64,000 nucleotides of DNA from Legionella brunensis (GTDB taxonomy: Bacteria; Pseudomonadota; Gammaproteobacteria; Legionellales; Legionellaceae). How positions within the stretch are numbered: the first letter of the stretch is position 1; the number at the start of each line of letters is the position of its first letter. A program made the position numbers and the translations under genes. Below the pieces are notes generated by a model that worked only from the letters and a program-made list of their open reading frames with translations, searched no databases and was not told the origin of the DNA. This document shows, in pieces, positions 44,937 through 53,958 of the stretch. The stretch is from assembly GCF_001467025.1 (NCBI RefSeq), contig NZ_LNXV01000003.1, positions 1-64,000 on the forward strand, in the 5' to 3' direction.

Positions 44937-45911
44937 ATGAAAAAATGGGTTTTTAATATAGTTATTGGAGCAATGGTGCTATTGCCACAGTTGGTTATAG
45001 CAAATCAACAAAGCTGGAATAGCTGGGTGGCAGAGGTAAGGCAGGAAGCTCTACAACAAGGCATTTCTCCTAATGTTTTTGATGAGGCTTTTGCTGGTAT
45101 TCACGAGCCGAGCCGTCAAGTCAAAGGACTTGCTCGCTCGCAACCTGAGCATCGCTTGACGTTTAATAAATATCTACGCTCTCGAGCTGATAATTACAGA
45201 ATTATGATGGGGCGTAAGCATTTTGCTAAGAACAAAGAGTTATTAGAGAATGTTGGTCAGCATTTTGGTGTTGATCCTTGTTTTATTGTGTCATTCTGGG
45301 GTATGGAAAGTAGCTATGGATCTTACATGGGTAATTTTCCAGTGATTAAATCTTTAGCAACACTTGCCTATGATTCCAATCGTCGCGATTTTTTCCGTAA
45401 GCAATTGTTTTTGGCTCTACGTATTCTGAATGATGGGCACGTTACTTTAGACCATTTCAAAGGCGAATGGGCTGGTGCTTCAGGACAACCTCAATTCTTG
45501 CCTTCCAGTTGGGTAGAATTTGCAGTGGATTATGATGGTGATGGTCGCAAAGATATTTGGGAATCGAAGGCTGATGTTTTTGCTTCAATTGCCAATTACA
45601 TGAAGAAAAATGGTTGGCAAACCAATCAGCCCTGGGCTATTCAAGTGAAGTTGCCTCCTAAATTTGATATGAGTTTAGAAGGCAAGGCGACTATAAAACC
45701 GGTCAGTGAGTGGGCTGCTTTAGGAGTCCGCACGGAAAAAGGTGAGCCGTTACCCTACCCAGAATTACAAGCGAGCATTGTACAGCCTAATGGTGGTCCA
45801 GTATTTCTAGCCTACCCTAACTACAAGATGATTTTGCGCTACAATAATTCTATATACTATGCGGGTGCGATTGGTTATATGGCGGACAAAATTTGTAATC
45901 GAGTCAAATAG
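44937..45911 (+). CDS. Lytic murein transglycosylase, MltB-like
   Basis: A 324-residue lytic transglycosylase of the SLT_2/MltB family, cleaving glycan strands to 1,6-anhydro ends. A signal peptide (1-22, no lipobox) is followed by WVAEVRQEALQQGISPNVF. The catalytic Glu lies in SFWGMESSYG, with EWAGASGQPQFLPSSW and the calcium-loop-like DYDGDGRKDIWES after it. It lacks the lipoprotein cysteine of E. coli MltB, so it is probably soluble in the periplasm. It is monocistronic; a long hairpin follows. Confidence 0.88.
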   Translation: MKKWVFNIVIGAMVLLPQLVIANQQSWNSWVAEVRQEALQQGISPNVFDEAFAGIHEPSRQVKGLARSQPEHRLTFNKYLRSRADNYRIMMGRKHFAKNKELLENVGQHFGVDPCFIVSFWGMESSYGSYMGNFPVIKSLATLAYDSNRRDFFRKQLFLALRILNDGHVTLDHFKGEWAGASGQPQFLPSSWVEFAVDYDGDGRKDIWESKADVFASIANYMKKNGWQTNQPWAIQVKLPPKFDMSLEGKATIKPVSEWAALGVRTEKGEPLPYPELQASIVQPNGGPVFLAYPNYKMILRYNNSIYYAGAIGYMADKICNRVK

Positions 45912-45926
45912 TTTCTAATGATGCGC

Positions 45927-45953
45927 TTTGATGGCGCGCAAAGCGCCATCAAA
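45927..45953 (+). terminator. 11-bp hairpin between mltB-like and msrBA genes
   Basis: TTTGATGGCGC (45927-45937) and GCGCCATCAAA (45943-45953), perfect, loop GCAAA, 16 bases after the stop. No strong U-run follows, so it may be a partial terminator or an mRNA-stabilising hairpin. Confidence 0.5.
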
Positions 45954-46013
45954 TTCCTGGTGGTACCTTCATCTACTAAGAAAAATCACAGCATATCGTT
46001 ATTGGGGGGTATT

Positions 46014-46883
46014 ATGGACAATTTTTTAGATAAAACTGCGAGCCTAACACCTACTGCAAGACGGATTATCTGTGATAAAGCAACCGAATACCCTTTTACT
46101 GGTGAGTATAATGTCGTAGCTAAAATAGGCAGTTATCTCTGTCGGCGCTGTGGTTTAGCGTTATTTCGTGCAAAAAACCAATTCCATTCTGGTTGTGGAT
46201 GGCCAAGTTTTGATGACGATATTGTGCAAGCAGTTATGCAGGTGCCTGATAAAGATGGTCAACGAACAGAGATTTTATGTGAGCGTTGTCATGCACATTT
46301 AGGGCACGTTTTTGTGGGTGAAAATTTCACTCATGCAAATCTCCGTCATTGTGTTAATTCAGCGTCAATTGATTTTGTACCGGATAGTGAGGTTTTAGAT
46401 ACGGAAGAAGCAATTGTGGCTGGAGGGTGTTTTTGGGGAGTAGATCATTTTTTACGTCAGCTGCCGGGGGTTCTTAAGGTAGAGGTGGGGTATTCAGGAG
46501 GTATGATTCGCGAACCTACCTATGAGCAAGTTTGTCGGGGTGACACGGGGCATTATGAGGTAGCAAGAGTTGTCTATGATGTGGCAAAAACAGATTACCA
46601 CACTGTCCTTAAACGCTTTTTTGAAATTCATGACCCTACCCAACGCTCTGGACAAGGGCCTGATATTGGACACCAATATCAAAGTGCCGTTTTTTATTAC
46701 AATGAAGAACAACATCAAGAAGCGCAAGCACTAATCCAAACACTGCGCTCAAGGGGTTATGATGTTGCAACCCGATTGCTTGAGGCACAGATTTTTTGGC
46801 CTGCTGAAGGTTACCATCAAAACTACTATGCAAAACACAGTAAAGCACCTTATTGTCATCGTCCAGAGCCCAGGTTTGGTTAG
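46014..46883 (+). CDS. msrBA: Methionine sulfoxide reductase MsrB-MsrA fusion
   Basis: 289 residues in two domains. MsrB (about 10-125) has zinc cysteines in YLCRRCG and LCERCHAHLGH and its catalytic cysteine in LRHCVNSASI, reducing methionine-R-sulfoxide. MsrA (about 135-285) has the catalytic AGGCFWG and DPTQRSGQGPDIGHQYQSAV, reducing the S form. The B-A order differs from the A-B order of many fusions. ATG 46014 is chosen because GGGG precedes it; upstream codons include the terminator hairpin. No signal peptide, so cytoplasmic antioxidant repair. Confidence 0.92.
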   Translation: MDNFLDKTASLTPTARRIICDKATEYPFTGEYNVVAKIGSYLCRRCGLALFRAKNQFHSGCGWPSFDDDIVQAVMQVPDKDGQRTEILCERCHAHLGHVFVGENFTHANLRHCVNSASIDFVPDSEVLDTEEAIVAGGCFWGVDHFLRQLPGVLKVEVGYSGGMIREPTYEQVCRGDTGHYEVARVVYDVAKTDYHTVLKRFFEIHDPTQRSGQGPDIGHQYQSAVFYYNEEQHQEAQALIQTLRSRGYDVATRLLEAQIFWPAEGYHQNYYAKHSKAPYCHRPEPRFG

Positions 46884-47058
46884 TCATAGCAAGCTTGTCG
46901 GAGTTATCCATCATTTTCACTAATTGATTTAATAATCAAGTGGTTAGTGTTCTATTGTGTCATTTGGCACAACCGAAATGCCGATTGCTTGAAAAATGAT
47001 CATCAGGAACATAAAATGAGGTGCATTTCTCTAGAAAATCCGTATAAAAAATCAAGGA

Positions 47059-48012
47059 ATGTTAAAGTTCACCATTATGAGGATTATAGACTTGAAAATA
47101 AAAGAATTAAAAAAGTTAACAGACCAACAGCTTTCTCAATTAAAAACATTAGAAATTACCGAGACCTTAGACAAAAAATACATTAATGATTTGATAGCCC
47201 TATTGCCGAAGCTTCGTTCTCTGGAAATATTTTCCTGTAAGGGTAGCAAATTAAAAGGAAAACTGTTTACTAGTCTTGTTCAGCAATTACCGCAATGTCC
47301 ATTGTTATCTTATTTATTCTTCCCAAATAATCAAATCAATAACGAAGATCTAAAAAGCTTTGCAGCTGTACTACCAAAATTTAAATGCTTAGTTGCTGTT
47401 GAGTTAACAGGAAATAAGCTTACCGATTTGATGCAAGACGAGCATAATATTCTGTTAAAAAATATTAGGCGTAATGGAACTTTAGTTTCATTTGATATGA
47501 GTAATAACAATGTTAGTGCTAAGTCACGCGACCAAATCAATGAAGTATTAAGCGCCAATAGAGCGCGTGGCGAAGAACTAATCTCTGCAGTGAAGCAACA
47601 AGATATAAATGCGGTAAGGCAATTACTTATTGCTGGAGCAAGAGTAAATACACGCCTTGTCATGGGTAATCGAATAATTTCTCGACTTGAAAGTCCTCTT
47701 CATGTTGCAGCGGAATTGGGTGATTGCGGAATGGTACGTCTTTTAAAGGGTCGTGGTGCAAAAATGCTGCCTGATGGCCTAGGAAAAACGCCATTAGAGC
47801 GAGCGCAAAGTACCCTGAAAGACTTACCTCTCCATCGGGCAATTTGGCGTGCAGGGCTTGAGAAAGTCATTAAACTGCTCTCACAAGATGGCGTTAAAAA
47901 AGAATATGATGCGACAGGGTATACGAGTGTTAGTGGGACCGGCTTGTTTGCACCAAAATTGAAATATCACAGTAAAGAACGAAAAGTGTTAACTTTACCT
48001 ACCTGCTCTTAA
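47059..48012 (+). CDS. LRR-ankyrin hybrid protein, candidate effector
   Basis: 317 residues. The first 150 or so contain four leucine-rich repeats of RNase-inhibitor style (LRSLEIFSC, LSYLFFPNNQINNEDL, LVAVELTGNKLTD and LVSFDMSNNNVSAK). Residues about 170-270 contain two to three ankyrin repeats (ELISAVKQQDINAVRQLLIA and SPLHVAAELGDCGMVRLLKG). Joining the two eukaryote-type folds suits a host-directed effector. Starts at 47059 or 47077 both lack a good ribosome site, whereas an overlapping 56-codon ORF starting at 47016 has one (AGGA), so the true start is uncertain. Confidence 0.75.
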   Translation: MLKFTIMRIIDLKIKELKKLTDQQLSQLKTLEITETLDKKYINDLIALLPKLRSLEIFSCKGSKLKGKLFTSLVQQLPQCPLLSYLFFPNNQINNEDLKSFAAVLPKFKCLVAVELTGNKLTDLMQDEHNILLKNIRRNGTLVSFDMSNNNVSAKSRDQINEVLSANRARGEELISAVKQQDINAVRQLLIAGARVNTRLVMGNRIISRLESPLHVAAELGDCGMVRLLKGRGAKMLPDGLGKTPLERAQSTLKDLPLHRAIWRAGLEKVIKLLSQDGVKKEYDATGYTSVSGTGLFAPKLKYHSKERKVLTLPTCS

Positions 48013-48031
48013 ATACCTGCTAAACGATGAT

Positions 48032-48063
48032 CTCCGATGGTGGCCAGGTTAGCCACTGCGGAG
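48032..48063 (+). terminator. Stem-loop after the LRR-ankyrin gene
   Basis: CTCCG...GTGGC pairs with GCCAC...CGGAG with a small internal loop, 20 bases past the stop codon. No U-run follows, so I give moderate weight to a terminator role. Confidence 0.4.
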
Positions 48064-48251
48064 CATTCATTCCCCAATTTAATTATTGACTACACAGCTC
48101 TCGATATTTTACCTACTAGAGGCATCAATTGCATTTTCTAAGATTTGCAAAAGGGTTGTCTAATAAACTTGCTGAAGGAACACAAATTTTGCCAAACATG
48201 ATGGAAGGGGGTTAATATTGCTAAAGAGCAAATGGATTTTATAGTGAGGAT

Positions 48252-49049
48252 ATGGTGACAACAACCAAGCGGATCTGGTATCAAAGTTTTGTTGACCCTA
48301 TGGAACAGATTAATTACATCAAGACCCTGCAGAAATATTTAAATGAATATGCTGATAAAGGATTTAAATTTGAAGTGCATGGTTTAACACCAGCCGATAA
48401 GAATCTGCATCCTCTCACGGAATTTCGTTGTGCGATGCAAACCATTAAAAATGCTATTTATGCTGAAAGGCAGGGTTATGATGCTTTTGTCATTGGTCAT
48501 TTTCAAGAGCCAGGTATTAATGAAATAAAAGCATGTATTGATATTCCAGTGATTGGTTTAGGTGAATCGACAATGCTGCATGCTTGCAGCCTTGGTCGTA
48601 AAATAGGATTGGTTACCATTAACCCTGTATTTATTCCCTGGCATGAAAATCAGATTAATTATTACGGGCTGCAACAGAGGATAGTGGCTGTGAGTGCGGT
48701 GGTGGCTCAAGTCCACGATTTTGAGGAGGCATTTACAAGCCCGACCACATATCAAAAATTACTGGATGCATTTACAGAACAAGTGAAGCCAGTCGTTGCT
48801 CAAGGTGTGGAAGTAATTATTTTGGCTGGTGGCTTACCGATGTTGCTACTTGCTCGTCAACAACATTTCACCATCGATGACGCTGTGGTGTTAAACGGCA
48901 TTGCTGTTTGTGTAAAAGCTACCGAAATGGCGCTAAAGCTTAAAGCGCTTACCGGCAGTGGTATTAGTCGTCGAGCCGTTTACAGGAAAGCCAGTGATGA
49001 AACCATTGCTGAATTTCTTCATTTGCTAAACACTAAAACAATCGATTAG
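48252..49049 (+). CDS. Asp/Glu/hydantoin racemase-fold protein lacking the usual cysteines
   Basis: 265 residues with the two-lobed racemase fold: IWYQSFVDPM at the N terminus, AFVIGHFQEPGINEIKACI, VIGLGESTMLHACSLG and VIILAGGLP. In active members the two catalytic cysteines lie in a GCFGDPG-like and a GCAGM-like motif. Here His and Ala/Gly stand at those places. It may be an arylmalonate-decarboxylase-like or other repurposed enzyme, or inactive. The next gene starts 20 bases after its stop, so the two may share a transcript. GAGGA precedes the start. Confidence 0.72.
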   Translation: MVTTTKRIWYQSFVDPMEQINYIKTLQKYLNEYADKGFKFEVHGLTPADKNLHPLTEFRCAMQTIKNAIYAERQGYDAFVIGHFQEPGINEIKACIDIPVIGLGESTMLHACSLGRKIGLVTINPVFIPWHENQINYYGLQQRIVAVSAVVAQVHDFEEAFTSPTTYQKLLDAFTEQVKPVVAQGVEVIILAGGLPMLLLARQQHFTIDDAVVLNGIAVCVKATEMALKLKALTGSGISRRAVYRKASDETIAEFLHLLNTKTID

Positions 49050-49069
49050 AACTCCACGGAACTGTGATT

Positions 49070-50116
49070 ATGCCTATCCCTACTGAGACATTAAAGCGTT
49101 TACGCGAAAATGATCCTTCGTTAGTAGAGCTACATTTTCAAAAGCTAAGTAACGATGATCTTTCTAATCTAATTAAAGTCCTAGAAAAAAACACGGCAGT
49201 TAAGAGACTTCGCTTAAATAACAATGGCATTGATAATGTGGGTATAAAAACAATTGCCATCTGGCTTGCGACGAATCAATCACTCGAGGTCCTTAACTTA
49301 AGCTCCAACCACTTCACTGGTATCGGTGTGAATGACCTTGTTGAGGCACTTAAGCGAAATACTACACTTAAAGAGTTACACCTATTTGGTAATGAAATTT
49401 ACGATACGGAGATGGGGAAATTTTTAAAAGTACTTGAGGTTAATACTTCGTTAAACAGGCTGGATTTAAATGGTAATCCCGCCTCACTGGAATCTCATCT
49501 GGCAATTATCAATAAACTAAAGGATAATCAGCGCAAAAGAGCGCCCGCTTATCAATTTATTCGCACATTAGCTGATGTTGCAAAAGCCAGATCACATAAA
49601 CATAAGCACCCTGAGTTATCGATATTTTGCTCATTGCCTGATGAAATACTTGCGTATATTTTTTCCTTAAATGTCTTCTTCCTTAAAAATACGGATCAGT
49701 ATGAACAACAAAGTTTGGCTTCTTTCATTTTAAGAAATTGGCGATTCCTATTAGTAAAAGAAGTTCAGCTGACAAAAGAAGCCTCCGTGTCACCATATAA
49801 ATCCCGTTACATTTTCTTTTTTGATCATCGCGATAAACGGATTCAGCAAGTTTTATCGATTTGTATGCAAAAGCATGCTATGGAAAATCTCGATAAAAAT
49901 GATATTTATCATTTTTTGGGAAGAGCATTGTTAACGAAGGATGCATGCGAACAAAAAAAATTGCTTGAAGATGTATTGCGTATAAATTCCCATGCTCTTG
50001 ATTTATTTATAACGGCAGCCAAAGAGAAAAATATTTTCCCTGACAATGTTTCTGCTTTAGAAGAGACAGGCGCTGTTTGTAGAAAAAGCGAGGTAATGCA
50101 AACGACTTGTAATTAA
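49070..50116 (+). CDS. LRR protein with F-box-like middle segment, candidate effector
   Basis: 348 residues. Residues about 15-150 carry four to five leucine-rich repeats of the ribonuclease-inhibitor class (LVELHFQKLSNDDL, VKRLRLNNNGIDNVG, LEVLNLSSNHFTGIG and LKELHLFGNEIYDTE). Around 185-225, LSIFCSLPDEILAYIFSLNV resembles the first part of an F-box, with a following RNWRFLL. The remaining 120 residues are helical and unknown. ATG 49070 has GGA nine bases upstream; a GTG two codons earlier is the alternative. LRR plus F-box is the plan of eukaryotic SCF receptors; the F-box part is a weak match. Confidence 0.7.
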   Translation: MPIPTETLKRLRENDPSLVELHFQKLSNDDLSNLIKVLEKNTAVKRLRLNNNGIDNVGIKTIAIWLATNQSLEVLNLSSNHFTGIGVNDLVEALKRNTTLKELHLFGNEIYDTEMGKFLKVLEVNTSLNRLDLNGNPASLESHLAIINKLKDNQRKRAPAYQFIRTLADVAKARSHKHKHPELSIFCSLPDEILAYIFSLNVFFLKNTDQYEQQSLASFILRNWRFLLVKEVQLTKEASVSPYKSRYIFFFDHRDKRIQQVLSICMQKHAMENLDKNDIYHFLGRALLTKDACEQKKLLEDVLRINSHALDLFITAAKEKNIFPDNVSALEETGAVCRKSEVMQTTCN

Positions 50117-50242
50117 GGACTAAATTGATTAGGTGCTGAGGCGTTGTGTTGATAAAAAAATGCGTAATTTAAAGAAAAAATAGCCTGTATGGTTATTTTT
50201 TGATATAATGGGGCCATTTTGATCATCCACAGAGTTGCTATT

Positions 50243-51295
50243 ATGTATGCTAAGTTATTGAAAGGCTTAACGATAAAGCCATATCCCACTGTAACTTCAA
50301 AATCCTATAATGATTTATTCTGCTTTAAAAGGCCCTATTACTCCACCTCTAAAGCACTGAGTTTCGATGCAAATGCAGTAGGAAATGGCACTTTTCTTCA
50401 TTCATTTATGCGCGATTTTGGCCATCTGAAAGAATTCCATGAACTTGTACAAAAGACTCCTGGAGAAACACTTGTCACAATGGCGAGAACTACAAATGAT
50501 GAGGGTGATACACCCTTGGATCTCATTGCGAGGAATTTAAATTGCACATACTATGATAAGCGTGAACTGTATTCCCAATTTAATGAGCTTATTAAAAAGC
50601 ATCAAAAAATCAAACCTCTCACAGGATTGGTATCTATGGATCATACTTCAAAAGAATACGATCCCCATCTGGATAAAGAATTAAAGGAAAATCTAGAATT
50701 GGCCTGTTCAGTGATGAATAGTCTACGGAGTGTAGTTAAATACTCAGATACCCATCCAGATTTGAATCATTTGAGCGAAAAAGAGAAGAAAAGGGTAACC
50801 AATCGGATTTCGGATCTAAGAGTCGCATGCACAGATGAAAAGCCCGAATTGGCTCTTTCATTGTGTACAAAATTTGCAGCAGGTAATTGCCATGACCTAA
50901 GTCTTGCTGCGATAAGACTTTTACAAATTAAAGCACGCAGAAGATTATTCGCCAACATTCTAGAAATAGAAAATGGTGACCATGTGTTTGTAGTGTTTGG
51001 TTCTTCTCCCTTGCCTAGACCAAATCAATACTCTCAAAAACAAACAAAGTTTGTATTTTTAGATGTTTGGTTAGGTACTTTTGGCAAGTTTTATCAAGAT
51101 GATTTAATAAAAAATCTGGGTAATCGGAAACAATATCCTCTCAGTGTGGGTATTGCAATGAATGTTATAACCTCGTTCAATCCAAATTATCATCGACTTA
51201 AGATTATTGAGACCTATGAAATTTCTAACACCCAAGAATCTGAATTGCATGATGAATCAGAGACAAATATGACCTCTTCTTTTTATAAGTCATAA
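50243..51295 (+). CDS. Putative cysteine-protease-like effector (Cys-His-Asp order)
   Basis: 350 residues, no signal peptide. Residues about 80-100 (TTNDEGDTPLDLIARNL) look like a single ankyrin repeat. The C-terminal half has a papain/transglutaminase-like order: Cys216 in AAGNCHDLSLAAIRLL on a helix, then His247 in ENGDHVFVVFG, then Asp274 in FVFLDVWLG on a strand. The GNC helix followed by DHxF and a D-W strand recurs in bacterial toxins and effectors. A TATAAT box lies about 40 bases upstream. Substrate unknown; the triad is read by eye and could be fortuitous. Confidence 0.7.
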   Translation: MYAKLLKGLTIKPYPTVTSKSYNDLFCFKRPYYSTSKALSFDANAVGNGTFLHSFMRDFGHLKEFHELVQKTPGETLVTMARTTNDEGDTPLDLIARNLNCTYYDKRELYSQFNELIKKHQKIKPLTGLVSMDHTSKEYDPHLDKELKENLELACSVMNSLRSVVKYSDTHPDLNHLSEKEKKRVTNRISDLRVACTDEKPELALSLCTKFAAGNCHDLSLAAIRLLQIKARRRLFANILEIENGDHVFVVFGSSPLPRPNQYSQKQTKFVFLDVWLGTFGKFYQDDLIKNLGNRKQYPLSVGIAMNVITSFNPNYHRLKIIETYEISNTQESELHDESETNMTSSFYKS

Positions 51296-51468
51296 TTTTT
51301 ATTGAGTGGTGTGCTTTTATCCTAAATAGCAATAATGCAATGGCTAAGAATAAAAATGTAACTATGCTTCTCAAAGTAGATCAAAAAATTTACTTAATGG
51401 TGTAATTATTAGCAATTATGTGATATTATGAACAGCCTATCTATTCAGTAATTTTTGAGAAAATAAGC

Positions 51469-52458
51469 ATGGGTAAAATAAATTATAATGCTCGGATGGT
51501 AATTCATACTTTTGCAGCGCGATTACGTGCTAGTCCGCCATCAGAGGTTCAACAATTTTTAGGAAAAATACCGAATTTTTCAAAAGATGCTGCGGCAATG
51601 GAGATATATTCCATTTACATCCGGTTATATGAATTTTCTAATGAAGACACAAGGTCTGTCCTGCAAGAAATATTTATGAAATATTTTAGAGAAATAGCTT
51701 CTCCAGGCTCTACTTATATTTTTGAGTTCGAAAATGATGATTTTACAATCCATGAGGCAATTGTCGCTAATTTTTTTGTATCCATCATGAAAGAAAATTA
51801 TCTGAAATATAGCGATGACAGGGCGTTTGAGTTTAATAGCATTGTTAATGTATTAGGCGAGAAGATTAATCGAATAATTGCTTTAGATGGTAATACCCCT
51901 CTTATTTGGTCAATTGCCAATTCTAATTTCCCCAATATTGCTAAGTTTCTTACAGCATTACAAGCAAATGGATTAATAGATAAAATTAACTTTGATATTC
52001 ATTGTAAACATTATGCTAAAGGTTCCGCATTATTTTTAGCTTGCGCAAAAGGTGAGAATCATCAAGACACAAACTCATTATTTAAATCATCAATGTATGA
52101 GGATAGGATGGAGTTTGTCATAAGAGACTTGTTAACTTATGGTGCATCTCCTACGGACAGAAGTGGTTCTAATGAACAATATTCTCCACTAGATATTATG
52201 GTTATACGAAGAAGTCCTTTAATGCTAAGATTATTAATTAAACATCTTAAAGCGCCATTAAATAAAGATGAAATTACCTCTCTTAATTCATTAGCTAAAA
52301 TTAGTTACACACAAGTGGAAGGAATAATTTCTAACCTTTCCCCGGTGTATACACTCCCCTCAGAGGATGAATGGAATAAGAAGGGTGAAGAAATAAAAAA
52401 TATCGTTGCCGAACTAACAGCCAATTCAAATCTTACATCTCAATATGGTTTCTTCTAA
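51469..52458 (+). CDS. Ankyrin-like repeat protein, candidate effector
   Basis: 329 residues, soluble. A helical N-terminal half (1-130) is followed by three to four degenerate ankyrin repeats: IALDGNTPLIWSIANSNFPN, GSALFLACAKGEN and YSPLDIMVIRRSPLMLRLLI. The C-terminal tail is charged. The ATG follows a GAGAAAATA region with a weak ribosome site. One CTTAAT half-site lies upstream, but the second half is missing. It forms part of a run of eukaryote-like genes from 47 to 54 kb. Confidence 0.7.
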   Translation: MGKINYNARMVIHTFAARLRASPPSEVQQFLGKIPNFSKDAAAMEIYSIYIRLYEFSNEDTRSVLQEIFMKYFREIASPGSTYIFEFENDDFTIHEAIVANFFVSIMKENYLKYSDDRAFEFNSIVNVLGEKINRIIALDGNTPLIWSIANSNFPNIAKFLTALQANGLIDKINFDIHCKHYAKGSALFLACAKGENHQDTNSLFKSSMYEDRMEFVIRDLLTYGASPTDRSGSNEQYSPLDIMVIRRSPLMLRLLIKHLKAPLNKDEITSLNSLAKISYTQVEGIISNLSPVYTLPSEDEWNKKGEEIKNIVAELTANSNLTSQYGFF

Positions 52459-52560
52459 CTTGAAATTAGTTGCAGGGGGTTCTAATAGCAAGAATTGCAT
52501 GCATTCTTTATCTAACACTATTTTTCGGGGGGTACCGCAGCAATCCATCTGCTGTGCTCC

Positions 52561-52632
52561 AAATGAAAATGCCCCCCTCTAACGTGGACTGCTTTTTAAG
52601 TTGACGAAACAAAAAAGGGACATTTTCATTTT
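52561..52632. repeat. Imperfect inverted repeat in a gene-free gap
   Basis: AAATGAAAATGCCCC (52561-52575) faces GGGACATTTTCATTT (52617-52631); 14 of 15 positions are complementary. The ends resemble insertion-sequence termini or a small MITE-like remnant. No transposase is seen in the gene-free stretch 52459-52869, which otherwise holds only the likely promoter region of the next gene. Confidence 0.45.
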
Positions 52633-52869
52633 AGTTTGGCATACCTATTTTAAAAAGATTGTTATTATTCAACGATAAAGCTAGACTTGCTCCGATAATT
52701 TAAGAGCATAGCTGAATAGTGCATCCATTTCTAAATGGAATAAACTCCATGTGTAAAAATTTATAGAGAACAAATTAATTGTGCACTTAAACAGCAACGA
52801 AAACAAAAAATTCGCAAACTAATTAGAGTCCCTATACCCATCTTCAACGATGTTCATGGAGTGAAACAA

Positions 52870-53958
52870 ATGAAAAAAAAGGAAGAGTTATCTATTATCT
52901 TTCTAGACAAATATTTTCTTCCTCAGGAATTATTTTATCTTATTCTCGAGTTACTAAAAAAAGATGAAGAAAGCTATTTTAATTTAATGCGGACTAGTAA
53001 GACATTATACAATCTTATTGTGCAATACCCTGATTTTCAAGTTAATGCCCCAACTCTTTATAATAGCTATCTTTTCCATAAAGGTAAAAAGGAATTAGCT
53101 TCATATAAGCAATTGATCTTAGAAGAAATAGCGAATTATCGATCTCGTTTGGAACGGATTAAAAACGAACTAGCAACTATTGAGCTTCAGATAAGGGGAG
53201 AGCAACCCATTCCCCCTCCCTTTCACACTGTTAAATCCTTACTAGATAAACTGCCGAACGGGATTGATTTAACACCGAAAAACTACGTGAAATCGAATCG
53301 AAAATTGAATCTCATTTTAATCATTTTTCTCTTTATTATTTTAATTAATTTAGGTTTGGCTACTCATAACTTAGTAACAGTCGTTAAAAACTGTGAAGAA
53401 ATTGCCAATGAAATGAGTGCTTTTAAGCCTGATTTTGGAGATAAAATTAATTGTATGGAGGAAATTTATGCTGGGTGGGGTGAAATACTCGATGAGCTCT
53501 GTGCATTATGTGGTCATCAATTTGATGGCGCTTTAGGATGGTTTATTCCATTTTCATTATTGTTATTTATTTTGCCATGTATCACTTTGGCATGTAATAA
53601 ATCTTTATTTAATCATAATTATCAAGAACAACCTGTGGAATTTTTACAGCCTAATTTGCAAGGTGAGCTCCAAGTGATTAAACGTGACTTTGAAATTAAT
53701 GTCGTTTCAACATCTATGGTAAGTGAATTAGAAAATAATTTAAAAAATATTTACGAGGGTTGTCCTATTAATCATCCGTTATATTTAGAATGTGCAGAAT
53801 TACAGAAAGAGATAGATAACGCTAAAAATTTTTATTCACCCGCAGAAATTTATCCCGGACGATCAAAGCATGCATTTTTTCTTCAAATAGATGCTTTCAA
53901 AAGAAAGTTCCAAGAGTCACAATTGTCATCCCAAGTAAGTTCTATAGAGCTTAAGTAA
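52870..53958 (+). CDS. F-box-like protein with two transmembrane helices, candidate effector
   Basis: 362 residues. Residues about 12-50 (FLPQELFYLILELLKKDEES, then YFNLMRTSKTLYNLI) fit an F-box-like segment. A coiled-coil stretch (about 70-110, EIANYRSRLERIKNELATIE) comes next. Two strong hydrophobic helices (about 148-172 LNLILIIFLFIILINLGLAT, and 222-242) enclose a cysteine-containing loop of some 50 residues. The C-terminal part is helical. ATG 52870 has GGAG at good spacing; a GTG three codons earlier is the alternative. The plan suggests an effector inserted into a host membrane; only the membrane helices are certain. Confidence 0.68.
   Translation: MKKKEELSIIFLDKYFLPQELFYLILELLKKDEESYFNLMRTSKTLYNLIVQYPDFQVNAPTLYNSYLFHKGKKELASYKQLILEEIANYRSRLERIKNELATIELQIRGEQPIPPPFHTVKSLLDKLPNGIDLTPKNYVKSNRKLNLILIIFLFIILINLGLATHNLVTVVKNCEEIANEMSAFKPDFGDKINCMEEIYAGWGEILDELCALCGHQFDGALGWFIPFSLLLFILPCITLACNKSLFNHNYQEQPVEFLQPNLQGELQVIKRDFEINVVSTSMVSELENNLKNIYEGCPINHPLYLECAELQKEIDNAKNFYSPAEIYPGRSKHAFFLQIDAFKRKFQESQLSSQVSSIELK

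Noticed and set aside
46014-46883. MsrB-MsrA fusion as a novelty
   Set aside because: Msr fusions in either order are well known; all catalytic cysteines are present, so nothing unusual.
51380-51468. PmrA box upstream of the ankyrin-like gene
   Set aside because: Only one CTTAAT half-site is present; the second position reads AATTAT.
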